Part shown: positions 52,965-62,293 of the stretch, one piece after another
How the letters are laid out: each line of letters starts with the position of its first letter
How positions within the stretch are numbered: the first letter of the stretch is position 1
NCBI GenBank assembly: GCA_043228905.1
Contig: JBHGNT010000001.1
Location: 20,212,001-20,276,000 of the forward strand
Direction: 5' to 3'
DNA length: 64,000 nt
DNA from: Azolla caroliniana
Taxonomy: Eukaryota; Polypodiophyta
Translations under genes and position numbers: made by a program
Notes under the pieces: model-generated
Database searches by the model: none
What the model was told of the DNA's origin: nothing
What the model saw: the letters and a program-made list of their open reading frames with translations, nothing else

Positions 52965-54494
52965 ATCGCCGGAGCGGTCGAGTACATAGAGGCGGAGGAG
53001 AGAGCGCACCACGAACGGTTGCTCGTCACAACCGTAGATCTAGAGACGGCCCGGTCCAGAATCCGGAGCCTTGAACAAGACTTGGACAGGGTCACAAGGG
53101 AAATGGCTCAATTGGCTTTGACAACACAAGTCCAAGCACCGGTGACTCCGGGCAATGTACAGAATAAAGCGTCAGATCAACCTGTACATAGCAATCAGAC
53201 CCCGGCAACGGAAACCGTTCCGGAGAGAAATGCGGCACAAGCCCAAGAGCTTGCGGACTTAAAGGATGAGCTAGCTGCCCAAGAAGCGCTGAGGAGCCGC
53301 GAAAGAGAGTTGAAGACGGCAGTGGAGGCAGAACTCAAAAAGACTGCTGAGAATCTACGCTGGGCCGAGGAGAGCTTACGAAAAGGCCACCAAGCGTACG
53401 ACCGGCTCAAGGAGGAGAAGGAGAAAATGCTGCAAGAGAAGGACAGGCTCCGGAGAAACGCCGAAACAGAAGTAGAGCGCCTGAAAGAGGAACTCCGGCA
53501 GCTAAAGGACCGGGAGGACCGGAACCATCGCCAGATCAACGGCAAGCTCAAACAAAAAACGGAGGAATTTGAGCACTTGCACCGGGAGTATAAACGATTG
53601 CAAACGGAGCACAAGGAACGGACGGATGAGCTCCGGCAAGCAGTTGATCGGACCGCAACGGCATACGCTAATGAACAAGCGGAAACCAGAAGACGGTTGG
53701 AAGAGGCGGAGAAGGTTCGAACAGAGCTCCTCAGGCAACAGCAGGCGGAAAGAGAAAGAGCGGCGGAGGTACTGCAGAGGCTGCAAACAACATATCAAGG
53801 GCAGCTGACGCGCTACAGAGAGCAGGCGGAGGATACGGCTAATCTCATCAAGCAGTTGAAGGAGGAACGACAAGTTGTGGAAAGTAGAGCGCAAATGGGA
53901 GCAAGTCGCATCAAGGATATCATGCGGGCTTGGTTGAACCAGACCAAGAGCTTGATTGACAACGGTTCCGTCAAATGGTGGACCAAGTGGGCCCCGAACG
54001 CGGCGGAACTCCAATTGCTCCGGGCCGACGTAGAGAACCGGCGGAAGGAGGGAGATGATTGCTATATGCTGACTTCCGAAGACTTCACCGGCATAAGAGA
54101 TGAGCTGGCCGAAGACTTTCAAGCCTTGGCAGAGGACCAACTAGGGCAAGTCCGGCAACTTGTAGCTCAGCTGGACGACGATAGGCTGGAGGCGCAGATC
54201 CAGTTTGAAAGCTACGAGAGGTCCCGGATCCGGGAAGAGAAAGCACGAGAACCAGTAACGGTCAACCTCAGTGATGAGGAACCGTTACTGGAAGGAGACC
54301 GGACCGGAAGCAGTCAAACGGGGATGCCGGAGTTAGAGAAACAAACGGAGCAGCCGCCTATAGAGCAGCCGGAGCAGTCTCAGTCCCAACCGCAACCACA
54401 GCAGCAGCAGCAAACACGGCCACAACAACCACAACCGGAAGAACAATTGGAAACTCTGGAACAAAGTATTTTGGACAATTTGGGTGAACAATGA
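52965..54494 (+). CDS. 3' ORF of element H, second part: long coiled coil
   Basis: 510 codons in the same frame after TAG 52962, no ATG near its start (the first possible codon for an alternative start is TTG 53019), so it is most likely the continuation of the previous ORF. About 300 residues of heptad coiled coil (VEAELKKTAENLRWAEESL; KEELRQLKDREDRNHRQIN) then NQTKSLIDNGSVKWWTKWAP and ELQLLRADVENRR, and a Gln/Pro-rich tail. The same protein is recognisable in A0 at 1-962, so it is an inherited part of this element group. Function unknown; a particle, packaging or transport role is possible. Ends at TGA 54492-54494. Confidence 0.85.
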   Translation: MAGAVEYIEAEERAHHERLLVTTVDLETARSRIRSLEQDLDRVTREMAQLALTTQVQAPVTPGNVQNKASDQPVHSNQTPATETVPERNAAQAQELADLKDELAAQEALRSRERELKTAVEAELKKTAENLRWAEESLRKGHQAYDRLKEEKEKMLQEKDRLRRNAETEVERLKEELRQLKDREDRNHRQINGKLKQKTEEFEHLHREYKRLQTEHKERTDELRQAVDRTATAYANEQAETRRRLEEAEKVRTELLRQQQAERERAAEVLQRLQTTYQGQLTRYREQAEDTANLIKQLKEERQVVESRAQMGASRIKDIMRAWLNQTKSLIDNGSVKWWTKWAPNAAELQLLRADVENRRKEGDDCYMLTSEDFTGIRDELAEDFQALAEDQLGQVRQLVAQLDDDRLEAQIQFESYERSRIREEKAREPVTVNLSDEEPLLEGDRTGSSQTGMPELEKQTEQPPIEQPEQSQSQPQPQQQQQTRPQQPQPEEQLETLEQSILDNLGEQ

Positions 54495-54526
54495 AGGGGT
54501 CGAGAAGGGTTCGACGTACAAGGTAC

Positions 54527-54545
54527 TGTCCCACGGGCGTGCCAT
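54527..54545 (+). promoter_or_regulatory. 19-nt conserved block beside the 3' LTR of H
   Basis: TGTCCCACGGGCGTGCCAT, identical at 996-1014 beside the A0 LTR, in both cases one base before TGTT. Occupies the place where a polypurine tract is expected. Confidence 0.8.
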
Positions 54546-54546
54546 G

Positions 54547-54965
54547 TGTTACCGGCCGGCAAGGAGTCCAAAATACGAAGTGAAGGAATTAATTAAGTAT
54601 GGTTGTAAATAAGCATAGTATGGACGGACGGACTGGAAACGGTATGCCGTTCCAGATCCGGACGGATCCCGAATAGGTGCGATAGGCACCGTTTTGTACT
54701 ACGGACCGGAAACCTATTTAAAGGCCCGGAGCCCATTGTAATCGCAGCGGATAATTAATAGAGCGTATGGTGTTTATACTTCTGTGTTGATTTCCGTTCT
54801 GTACTTACTGTTATATCTTACGCGTGTAATTAACAAAAGCGCTCTAATCGTGTAACCTACTTAGGTCGGTGTAATCGTTGAGTCATAATCCTATGCCGTA
54901 ATCACCCTTTGGTGAAGTGTCTCCGTGACACCTTGTGTTAGGCCTTGTCCGGTAAGAGAACAACA
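54547..54965 (+). repeat. 3' LTR of element H
   Basis: 419 bp, five substitutions from the 5' LTR. Candidate TATA TATTTAAAG at 54715-54723. Confidence 0.97.
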
Positions 54966-56793
54966 ACCAACATACTCTGGACCCTCTCCATTATGGTCCG
55001 GTTCATCCTCTCGGCCATCCAGTTTAGTTCCGGCATCTTCGGCACTGAAAATTCGAGCCGGATTCCCTTCGAGCGGCAGTACTCCTCAAACTGCCCCCGG
55101 TATTCTCCTCCGTTATCTGCTCGAACCGCCTTCAGCTTCCGGCTGGTTTCTCTTTCCACTCTCGCGTGGAGCTCTTTGAAGACGGATAGCACCTGATCCT
55201 TCGTCTTCAACGGTGTGGCCCACAGCTTCCGGCTGTGGTCATCTATGTACATCACGAAGTACTGCGATCCAGCGTGGGACTTCGTGTCCACTTGACACAC
55301 ATCTGTATGCACCAACTCCAATGGTGCATTACGTCTCATCGGTGGCCTTGATCGGAAAGAGTTCCGGTTTTGCTTACCGGCTAGGCAATCGGTGCACCTC
55401 TCAAGATGCACGTTCTTCATCGGAATGAGGTTGTCATCGGCAAGCCTCTTCATCCCCTTCACACTCATGTGACACAATCTCTTGTGCCACAGCTCACCGG
55501 TAGTGTCGGAAGCCACGATCACTTCTTCCGGGCATAACCGGGCATTCATCAGGTACAACGTGTTGACCTTCCGGGCCGGAGCCACAATCAGGCTCCCTTT
55601 GTTGAACTTCATAACACCGTTCCGGATGCTACCCGTGTAGCCTTCATCATCTAGCCGACCGGCTGATATCAGGTTGAGTCGAACCTCCGGAACGTGTTGG
55701 ACATCCTTCAGCAGCAGCTTGCATCCGGTTGGTGTTGTCAACCACACGTCTCCTATGCCGAAAATTCGGCATGTACCTTCATTCCCCATCCGAACACAGC
55801 CGTGATCACCGGCTGAATAGGATGAGAAGCATTTTCTATCTGAGGTCAGGTGGAATGACACTCCAGAATCGACCACCCAGGTCATCTCGTCGCCGGCAAG
55901 GTTCAGTTCACTCTCCTCGGTGATGAGCATTAGCTCCTCTTCACTTGCCGCGATTGTCGTCGTTCCTTTCCGGTCCGGTCCCCTCCGGTCTTTACCGTTC
56001 CGGTCCAATGTCCGCTTCGAATCGGTACTGTCGGTTTCCTTGTCTTTTCGGAAGTGCCGATAGTTCTTCTGGAAGTGTCCCGGCTTGCCGCAATAGAAGC
56101 AAGTAGGCCTCCCCCTTGACTTTGACTGTGTCCCTGACTTTTCCCGGTTCTGGGGACTACAGTTCCTTTGCCTTCCGCGTTCCGATTCGGTAAGGAGCAC
56201 TTTGGAGTCGGAGCTCGTATCCTTATCTTTCCGACGCGCCTTCTCATCTAGCAAGCTCGACTTCACTCTTGCTTGGGATAACCGTTTTCCTTCCGGCCCG
56301 GCATTGCCCAAAGTGACAACCAACGTCTCCCAGCTATCTGGGAGGGAACCGAGCAAGAGTAGTGCTAGTACCTCATCGTTGAGAGGTACTTCTAATGATG
56401 TTGCCTGGTGTATCAGCCCTTGGAAGGAATTCATGTGCTCCGCCATGCTGGAGCCATCTTGGTACCGGAGTCTTACTAGCTTCCGAAATACCGAAACCTG
56501 ATTAACAACATTTTTGTTCTGAAACATAATGCTGATCTTCTCCTAGAGCTCATGAGCCTTGCTCTCTTCATTGAAGTTGTTGTATAGGCTCATGTCGATG
56601 AAGCATCGTATGTACGCCGCCGTTGTCTTCATGTGCATCACCTCCCATATCGTGGCATCGATTTTGTCCGGTCTTTTGTCCCCGAACTGAACCGGCAACC
56701 AAAGATCTTTAACCACGAGCATATCCCTCATCTTCGACTTCCACACTGAGTAATTGGAGCCAGCTTAAACATGCCTCCCAACGAATCATCCAT
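54966..56793 (-). pseudogene. Copia II gag, protease and integrase N-terminal part
   Basis: Minus strand from ATG 56793 (MDDSLGGMF). A 4-base deletion near codon 12 shifts the frame, and TAG at 56545-56543 follows AHEL. From 56527 the frame is open for about 520 codons: gag, zinc knuckle CFYCGKPGHFQKN with the last Cys now Tyr (NYRHF), protease VVDSGVSFHLT (about 55870), LWHKRLCHMSVKGM (about 55490), HTDVCQVD (about 55310), VRADNGGEYRGQFEEYC (about 55110). It reads into the H LTR at 54965, and integrase resumes at 45091. Confidence 0.93.
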
Positions 56794-56809
56794 TTTTCTG
56801 CGTCGTTTC

Positions 56810-56821
56810 GCTCTGATACCA
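56810..56821 (-). promoter_or_regulatory. Primer-binding site of copia II
   Basis: Minus strand TGGTATCAGAGC (initiator tRNA-Met type), three bases from the right LTR. Confidence 0.93.
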
Positions 56822-56824
56822 GTT

Positions 56825-57454
56825 TGATAGGAATACGATTTCCTAAGCTATGCTCGGCCACAACCGAGACGTCAGATCAATCACAGAAAACAGGGATGTG
56901 GTGAGATGTATCTACACACGAAACAATAAAGAAGAGAGTGCACTGGATGTTAACGTGGAAAACCCTGAGAGGGAAAAACCACGAGAGTCCACAGAGTCCA
57001 AACTATCACTATGCCAACAATTACAATAGGGAGCACAGAGGCAACGACCTCTTGCTCACGGTCTTGGCCTGGCGGCAGTTACAACAGAGACATGCTCTGT
57101 ATCGCTCTCTCTGTCTCTCTCTCTATACAATCGTTACACCAAAATTACACGCACACCCTACTGAGTTTGCCCTAGATCATATTTATACTAATATGACTTT
57201 CAGCTATTTACAAAATATAGCCCCAGTGGGCTCTCTGGAACATATTTACATATATGTCCCTTCCATCCGATGAGAGGTTCTCACCGGGCCTGCAACATCC
57301 GGTTCTCACCGGGTCTTCCTTGCCGGGTACTCGTCATCCGGTTCTCACCGGGTCTTCCATTGTCGGGTACTCCACATCCGGATTCGGCCTCGGCCGAGTT
57401 GCTCATCAACACTGTTCTTCTCACATCCCATCCGGAGGGACCTATTTCCTAACA
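56825..57454 (-). repeat. 5' LTR of copia II (right)
   Basis: 630 bp; two units of the U3 repeat (57299, 57338) against four in the left LTR. Otherwise closely similar. Confidence 0.95.
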
Positions 57455-57459
57455 ATAAT

Positions 57460-58061
57460 CATATATATAAATATTTACATTATAATTGTATATCTAACTA
57501 ACTAATTGAGATCAAGTTTTAATTAACCTCACCTAATTTTTGTGCCCTATATATAATCATGCTTTTTCTTCTTTCCTTATAGAGTGTGAGAGAGAACATG
57601 AGAGAGGACAACGTGTCAGATCATGAGCGAGAGAGGAGAGTATACAACCCACGAGCATGACAATCAACGAGAGCAGAACATGACAGTCCACGAGAGGAGA
57701 GCATCACTGCCACAACGACCACGCAACTGACAACACGCAATGAGAGAGTGACCAACAACACCACAACAACAAACACTTCCTGACCATGCCCTCCAAGAAG
57801 AAGTCCTGATCAGATTCTAGATACAAAACCCTAATCTGTACGGAAACGTTCTCATTCATATCATTCTCCCCGTATGGAAATGTGACCAACTTGATACTTG
57901 GCATCTCGTTTTGCACATATGTGGAGTCCCAACTCGATACTTGGTATCAAATTACTCCCTATTGAGAATCCAGCTCAACCTAGTCTAGTGTGTGAAAAGA
58001 CCCTTGAGAGTGTATGAACACTCAAAGCTCAAAAGTCACACCATTACTATCTACACACTAT
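57460..58061. other. Unassigned sequence between copia II and copia IV
   Basis: AT-rich to about 57580, continuing the flank left of 42142 and therefore possibly the upstream region of the DUF7869-like pseudogene. Then a GAGAG-rich stretch with repeated CACGAG and AACATGA motifs and unique sequence to 58061. No convincing ORF, LTR or duplication. Confidence 0.5.
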
Positions 58062-60146
58062 GTAGCCGAACTCATCGTCGCCGTAACCGAGGAATATGCA
58101 TGGCCGGGTCTTTGGATCCAACTTTCCTCTCCAGTCCTTAGCAACATGCACGTACGCAAGACACCCGAATACCTTCAGATGCCGGTAGGACACTTCCTTA
58201 CCGGTCCAGACTCTCTGCGGCGTGTCTCCGTCCAAGGGTACTGAGGGTGATCTGTTTATCACGTATGTCGTCGTCGATAGTGCCTCAGCCCAAAACTTCT
58301 TGGGTAGTTTTGCATGCGCCAGCATACTCCGGGCCCTCTCCATTATGGTCTGGTTCATCCTCTCGGCCAGCCCGTTTAGTTCCGGCGTCTTCGGCATGGT
58401 AAATTCGAGCCGGATTCCCTTCAAGCGGCAGTACTCCTCGAATTGCCCCAGGTATTCTCCTCCGTTATCTGCTCGAACCGCCTTCAACTTCCGGCCGGTT
58501 TCTCTTTCCACTCTCGCATGGAGCTCTTTGAAGACAGATAGTACCTGATCCTTCGTCTTCAGCGGTGTGGCCCACAGCTTCCAGCTGTGATCATCTATGA
58601 ACGTCACAAAGTACTACGGTCCGGCATGTGACTTCGTGTCCACTTGACATACATCAGTATGCACCAACTCCAGTGGTGCATTACGTCTCATCGGTGGCCT
58701 CGATCGGAAGGAGGTCCGGTTTTGTTTACCGGCCAGACAATCAGTGCACTTCTCCAAGTGCACGTTCTTCACCAGAATGAGGTTGTCGTTTGCAAGCCTC
58801 TTCATCCCCTTCACACTCATGTGACACAATCTCTTGTGCCACAGCTCACCGGTAGTGTCGGAAGCCACGTTCACTTCTTCCGGGCATAACCGGGCATTCA
58901 TCAGGTACAACGTGTTGACCTTCCGGGCCGGAGCCACAATCAGGCTCCCTTTGTTGAACTTCATAACACCGTTCCGGATGCTACTCGTGTAGCCTTCATC
59001 ATCTAGCCGACCGGCTGATATCAGGTTCAAACGAACCTCCGGAACGTGTCGGACATCCTTCACCAGCAGCTTGCGTCCGGTTGGTGTTGTCAACCACACG
59101 TCTCCTATGCCGAAAATTCGGCATGTACCTTCATTCCCCATCTGGACACAGCCGTGATCACCGGCGGAGTAGGATGAGAAGCATTTCCGGTCCGGGGTAA
59201 GGTGGAACGACGCTCCGGAGTCGACCACCCAGGTCATCTCGTCGCCGGCAAGGTTTAGCTCACTCTCCTCGGTGATGAGCATCAACTCTTCTTCACTTGC
59301 CGCGATTGTCGTCGCTCCCTTCCGGTCCGTTCCCCTCCAGTCTTTACCGTTCCGGTCCGGTGTCCGCTTCGAATCGGTATCATCGGTTTCGTTGTCTTTT
59401 CGGAAGTGCCAACAGTTCTTCTGGAAGTGTCCCGGCTTGCCGCAATAGAAGCAGGTAGGCCTCCCCCTTGACTTTGACCGTGTCCCCGACTTCTCCCGGT
59501 TCTGGGGACTACGGTTCCTTTGTCTTCCGCATTCCGATTCGGTAAGGAGCACTTTGGAGTCGGAGCTCGTATCCTTATCTTTCCGACGCGCCTCCTCATC
59601 TAGCAAGCTCGACTTCACTCTTTCTTGGGATAACCGTTTTCCTTCCGGCCCGGCATTGCCCAAAGTGACAACCAACGTCTCCCAGCTATCTGGGAGGGAA
59701 CCGAGCAAGAGTAGTGCTAGTACCTCATCGGCGAGAGGTACTTCCAATGATGTTTCCTGGTGGATCAGCCCCTTGAAGGCATTCATGTGCTCCGCCATGC
59801 TGGAGCCATCTTGGTACCGAAGTCTTACTAGCTTCCGAAATACCGAAACTTGATTAACGGCATTTTTGTTCTAAAACATAATGTCGATCTTCTCCTAGAG
59901 CTCATGAGCCTTGCTCTCTTCATTGAAATTGTTGTATAGACTCATGTCGATGAAGCACCGTATGTACACCGTTGTCTTGATGTGCATCACCTCCCATATC
60001 GTGGCATCGATTTTGTCCGGTCTTTTGTCCCCGAACTGAACCGGCAACCAAAGATCTTTAACCACGAGCATGTCCCTCATCTTCGACTTCCACACCGAAT
60101 GGTTGGAGCCGGTGAGCTTGAACATGCCTCCCAACGAATCATCCAT
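58062..60146 (-). pseudogene. Copia IV gag, protease, integrase (3'-truncated)
   Basis: ATG 60146 (MDDSLGGMFKLTGSNHSVWK). TAG at 59897-59895 and a second TAG at about 59876-59874, then open from 59798 to 58614: zinc knuckle CFYCGKPGHFQKNC (about 59450), protease VVDSGASFHLTPDRKC (about 59230), LWHKRLCHMSVKGM (about 58840), HTDVCQVDTKSHAG. A stop (TAG) near 58614 is followed by open integrase to 58047 (FIDDHSWKLWATP, VRADNGGEYLGQFEEYC, PELNGLAERMNQT). Of the four copies it keeps the longest clean gag-protease reading. Confidence 0.92.
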
Positions 60147-60162
60147 TTTTCTATGTTGTCTC

Positions 60163-60174
60163 GCTCTGATACCA
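60163..60174 (-). promoter_or_regulatory. Primer-binding site of copia IV
   Basis: Minus strand TGGTATCAGAGC, three bases from the LTR. Confidence 0.93.
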
Positions 60175-60177
60175 CTT

Positions 60178-60830
60178 TGACAGGAATACACGCTCCCTAA
60201 AACATAACGCTCGGCCACAACCGAGTCTAGGATCAAACACAGAAAACGGGTAAGGTACGCACGACACAGTGAAGAGAAGAGTACACAGGATGTTAACGTG
60301 GAAAACCCAAACTAGGGAAAAACCAGGGCAGCCCACAAACTGCAAACTATCACTATATCACAATGTACAATAGTAAAGCACCGAGGCAACGACCTCGAGC
60401 TTGCTATCTTCGCCACAGGTGGCGGTTACAATAGAGGCAACGACCTCTTCCTCTCTCTCTCTCTGTGTACACAATTACGCACAGAATTGTTGCAACCAAC
60501 TCGAATGACAACACTACATCCCTAAGTTTTCCCTAAATCATATTTATACTAATATGACTTTTCGGTTATTTACAAATATTGCCACGATGGACTCTCAGAA
60601 AACATATTTACGAATATGTCCCTTCATCCGGTGAGCATTTCTCACCGGGCCTTCACCATCCGGTTCTTGCCGGGTACTCGTCATCCGGTTCTCACCGAGC
60701 CTTCCTTGTCGGGTACTTGTCATCCAGTTCTCACCAGGTCTTCCATTGTCGGGTACTCCACATCTGGTTCTCACCGGGTCTTCCGTTGTTAGGTACTCCA
60801 ATCCCATCCGAAGGGATCTGTTTCCTAACA
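60178..60830 (-). repeat. LTR of copia IV (5' LTR)
   Basis: 653 bp, TGACAGGAATACACGC...TTTCCTAACA. U3 has four CCGGTTCT..CCGGG-type repeats (60660-60790). On its other side, the minus strand of 60831-60850 reads like a polypurine tract (ACAAGTGGGGGACA) abutting the LTR. Confidence 0.92.
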
Positions 60831-61395
60831 TGTCCCCCACTTGTCCTCCATACTCTGGCCAACAGTTCCTAATACAAACCATATGTATCATAGAACTAAG
60901 GCATGGAGGCGACAGAGAGAGAGAGAGAATAAATATGAAAGTGAGTGTTAATCTAATGAGAAGCAAGAAAATAGGAAGATTATAAAAATGATGGGAAATA
61001 ATAATAAGTGAAGACTATGAAGTCTTACAACTAGCATTGAACTAGTTACAAGCAAATGTGCATAACCCTATTTTTACACATACATGTAGTATGTTGTTCC
61101 ACATACTTATAATTGCACTACACACAAACTACAAGCTCTCACAACTATGCAATCTACTTAGTGGTTGTGATAGTAAGGATGTCATTGATTTGTAGTACAA
61201 GTAGGGTTTCCACATTCCATTTCTTAACATTTGTATATATATGTGTTTGTCTAGGAGAGAAAAGAGAGACATTGGGCATCTCCCATGTTGAGGCTTGCAC
61301 GTAATTTATCATGATAATGAAGTTATTAACCTTAAGAGGAATACTTCTCATAGTCAACTCATCAAAGATAGAGTGTATGTGGCTTATAAGATAAA
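60831..61395. other. Unassigned sequence between copia IV and the LINE
   Basis: First 20 bases look like a copia polypurine tract; then AT-rich sequence with a GA run (60917-60929). No ORF of interest. Part may be the 5' region of the LINE. Confidence 0.5.
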
Positions 61396-62292
61396 GTGGG
61401 TGTCATGCTTGACTCCAGACGAGAATCTTATTCTCAGAGAATTTTGTATAGGGGTTTGCCAAATCAGTGTTTTCGGTGTTTTGGATTTGGTCATTTGGCA
61501 AAAAATTACCCTAAATATAATAAAGAGACAGATAAGCATGTACCCAATACAACTATAGTCCCATCTCATGCTAGATCTAAGGGTTGGACTGAGGTCGGTC
61601 ATAGGAAAGTATCTTCACAATTATCTTATGACAAGCGTCATCAAGTGTCAATCAATCATTTAAAGGAATTTCCCCCCTTACATAATAGATATTCTACCCT
61701 CCAAGTAGAAGAGGATCGGTCACATGAAGTGAATATGTCAGATCAACCATCAACCCATTTTTCCCAAAAGACAGACTTACTTTCTACTAAGTTGCCTGAG
61801 ACTTTCCCAAGGTTAATAGTAGGCCAACCACCATTGAAAATTGTTGAGAACCAGCAGTTGACACCAAATGTTAATTTGGATTCATCTAAAAAATTAAAAG
61901 GAAAAGTTGTCTCTGCTCAAGATATTACAGATGTGGAAATGCCTCCAAGTGTTATGGGAATCGAAGCAGACCAACAAATCGATATTGGTGTTTCTGGTAG
62001 TTCAGTTCCCTTTGATAAGCTTGTAGGAAAATCTATTTCTAGTCAATCAAATATGATGGGGGTTGAAATGGCTCAAGGAGTAGATAAACTCCCTTGTGCT
62101 GGATATCAATTTACAGTTTCACAGGATACCCTGACACTTCAGACCCCTCAAAAGCAAGTTAAGGATCATAGGGTACATAAGCATGCAGGGAACTATCTAC
62201 TTTTAAAACAACAAGCAAGAGCTCAGGAGGGTGCCCAGAAAGGCCGCCAGGATGCTCTCCTTGAAAAAAGGACACCAATAAAATCTGTGTAA
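61396..62292 (+). CDS. LINE ORF1 (nucleic acid-binding), 5' part lost or unclear
   Basis: Open frame of 298 codons; upstream in this frame is a TAA at 61387-61389, and no good start is seen, so the N-terminal RNA-binding domain is missing or decayed. CFRCFGFGHLAKNYPK near residue 23 is a CCHC knuckle whose last Cys is Tyr. The rest is polar (VEEDRSHEVNMSD; MGVEMAQGVDKLP) with no fold I recognise. Plant L1 ORF1 proteins coat the RNA and act as chaperones. Ends at TAA 62290-62292. Confidence 0.78.
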   Translation: MGVMLDSRRESYSQRILYRGLPNQCFRCFGFGHLAKNYPKYNKETDKHVPNTTIVPSHARSKGWTEVGHRKVSSQLSYDKRHQVSINHLKEFPPLHNRYSTLQVEEDRSHEVNMSDQPSTHFSQKTDLLSTKLPETFPRLIVGQPPLKIVENQQLTPNVNLDSSKKLKGKVVSAQDITDVEMPPSVMGIEADQQIDIGVSGSSVPFDKLVGKSISSQSNMMGVEMAQGVDKLPCAGYQFTVSQDTLTLQTPQKQVKDHRVHKHAGNYLLLKQQARAQEGAQKGRQDALLEKRTPIKSV

Positions 62293-62293
62293 G

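Larger units (their letters stand above)
45092..54965 (+). mobile_element. Full-length Tat/Athila-like Ty3 element H
   Basis: 419-bp LTRs at 45092-45510 and 54547-54965 differ at five positions (98.8% identity). Perfect duplication ACCAA at 45087-45091 and 54966-54970. Internal order: primer site, gag, protease, RT-RNase H, integrase, then two further ORF segments before the 3' LTR. There is no chromodomain. An extra 3' coding region and integrase of the CQQMG..WGLDFVGPF type point to the Tat/Athila (non-chromovirus) branch; I see no second RNase H domain. It inserted into copia II integrase. The most recent full-length insertion in the window. Confidence 0.96.
42147..57454 (-). mobile_element. 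Ty1/copia element II (Tork-like), minus strand, host of element H
   Basis: LTRs 42147-42856 and 56825-57454, both TGATAGGAATACG.TTTCC...TTTCCTAACA, with perfect duplication ATAAT at 42142-42146 and 57455-57459. Minus-strand gag, protease, integrase, RT and RNase H are complete in order but split in integrase by element H at 45092-54965. Relatively well preserved: one ORF of 529 codons (54938-56527) covers gag to integrase. Confidence 0.96.
58062..60830 (-). mobile_element. Truncated Ty1/copia element IV (Tork-like), minus strand
   Basis: Has the 5' LTR at 60178-60830, primer site, gag, protease and most of integrase, but homology with copies I-III ends at about 58062 in the integrase C-terminal region; RT, RNase H and the 3' LTR are missing. 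The breakpoint has no recognisable LTR or duplication. Confidence 0.9.

Noticed and set aside
53502-54140. Minus-strand 212-codon ORF in element H
   Set aside because: Antisense to the coiled-coil coding; Leu/Phe-rich product typical of reversed Glu/Lys/Gln codons.
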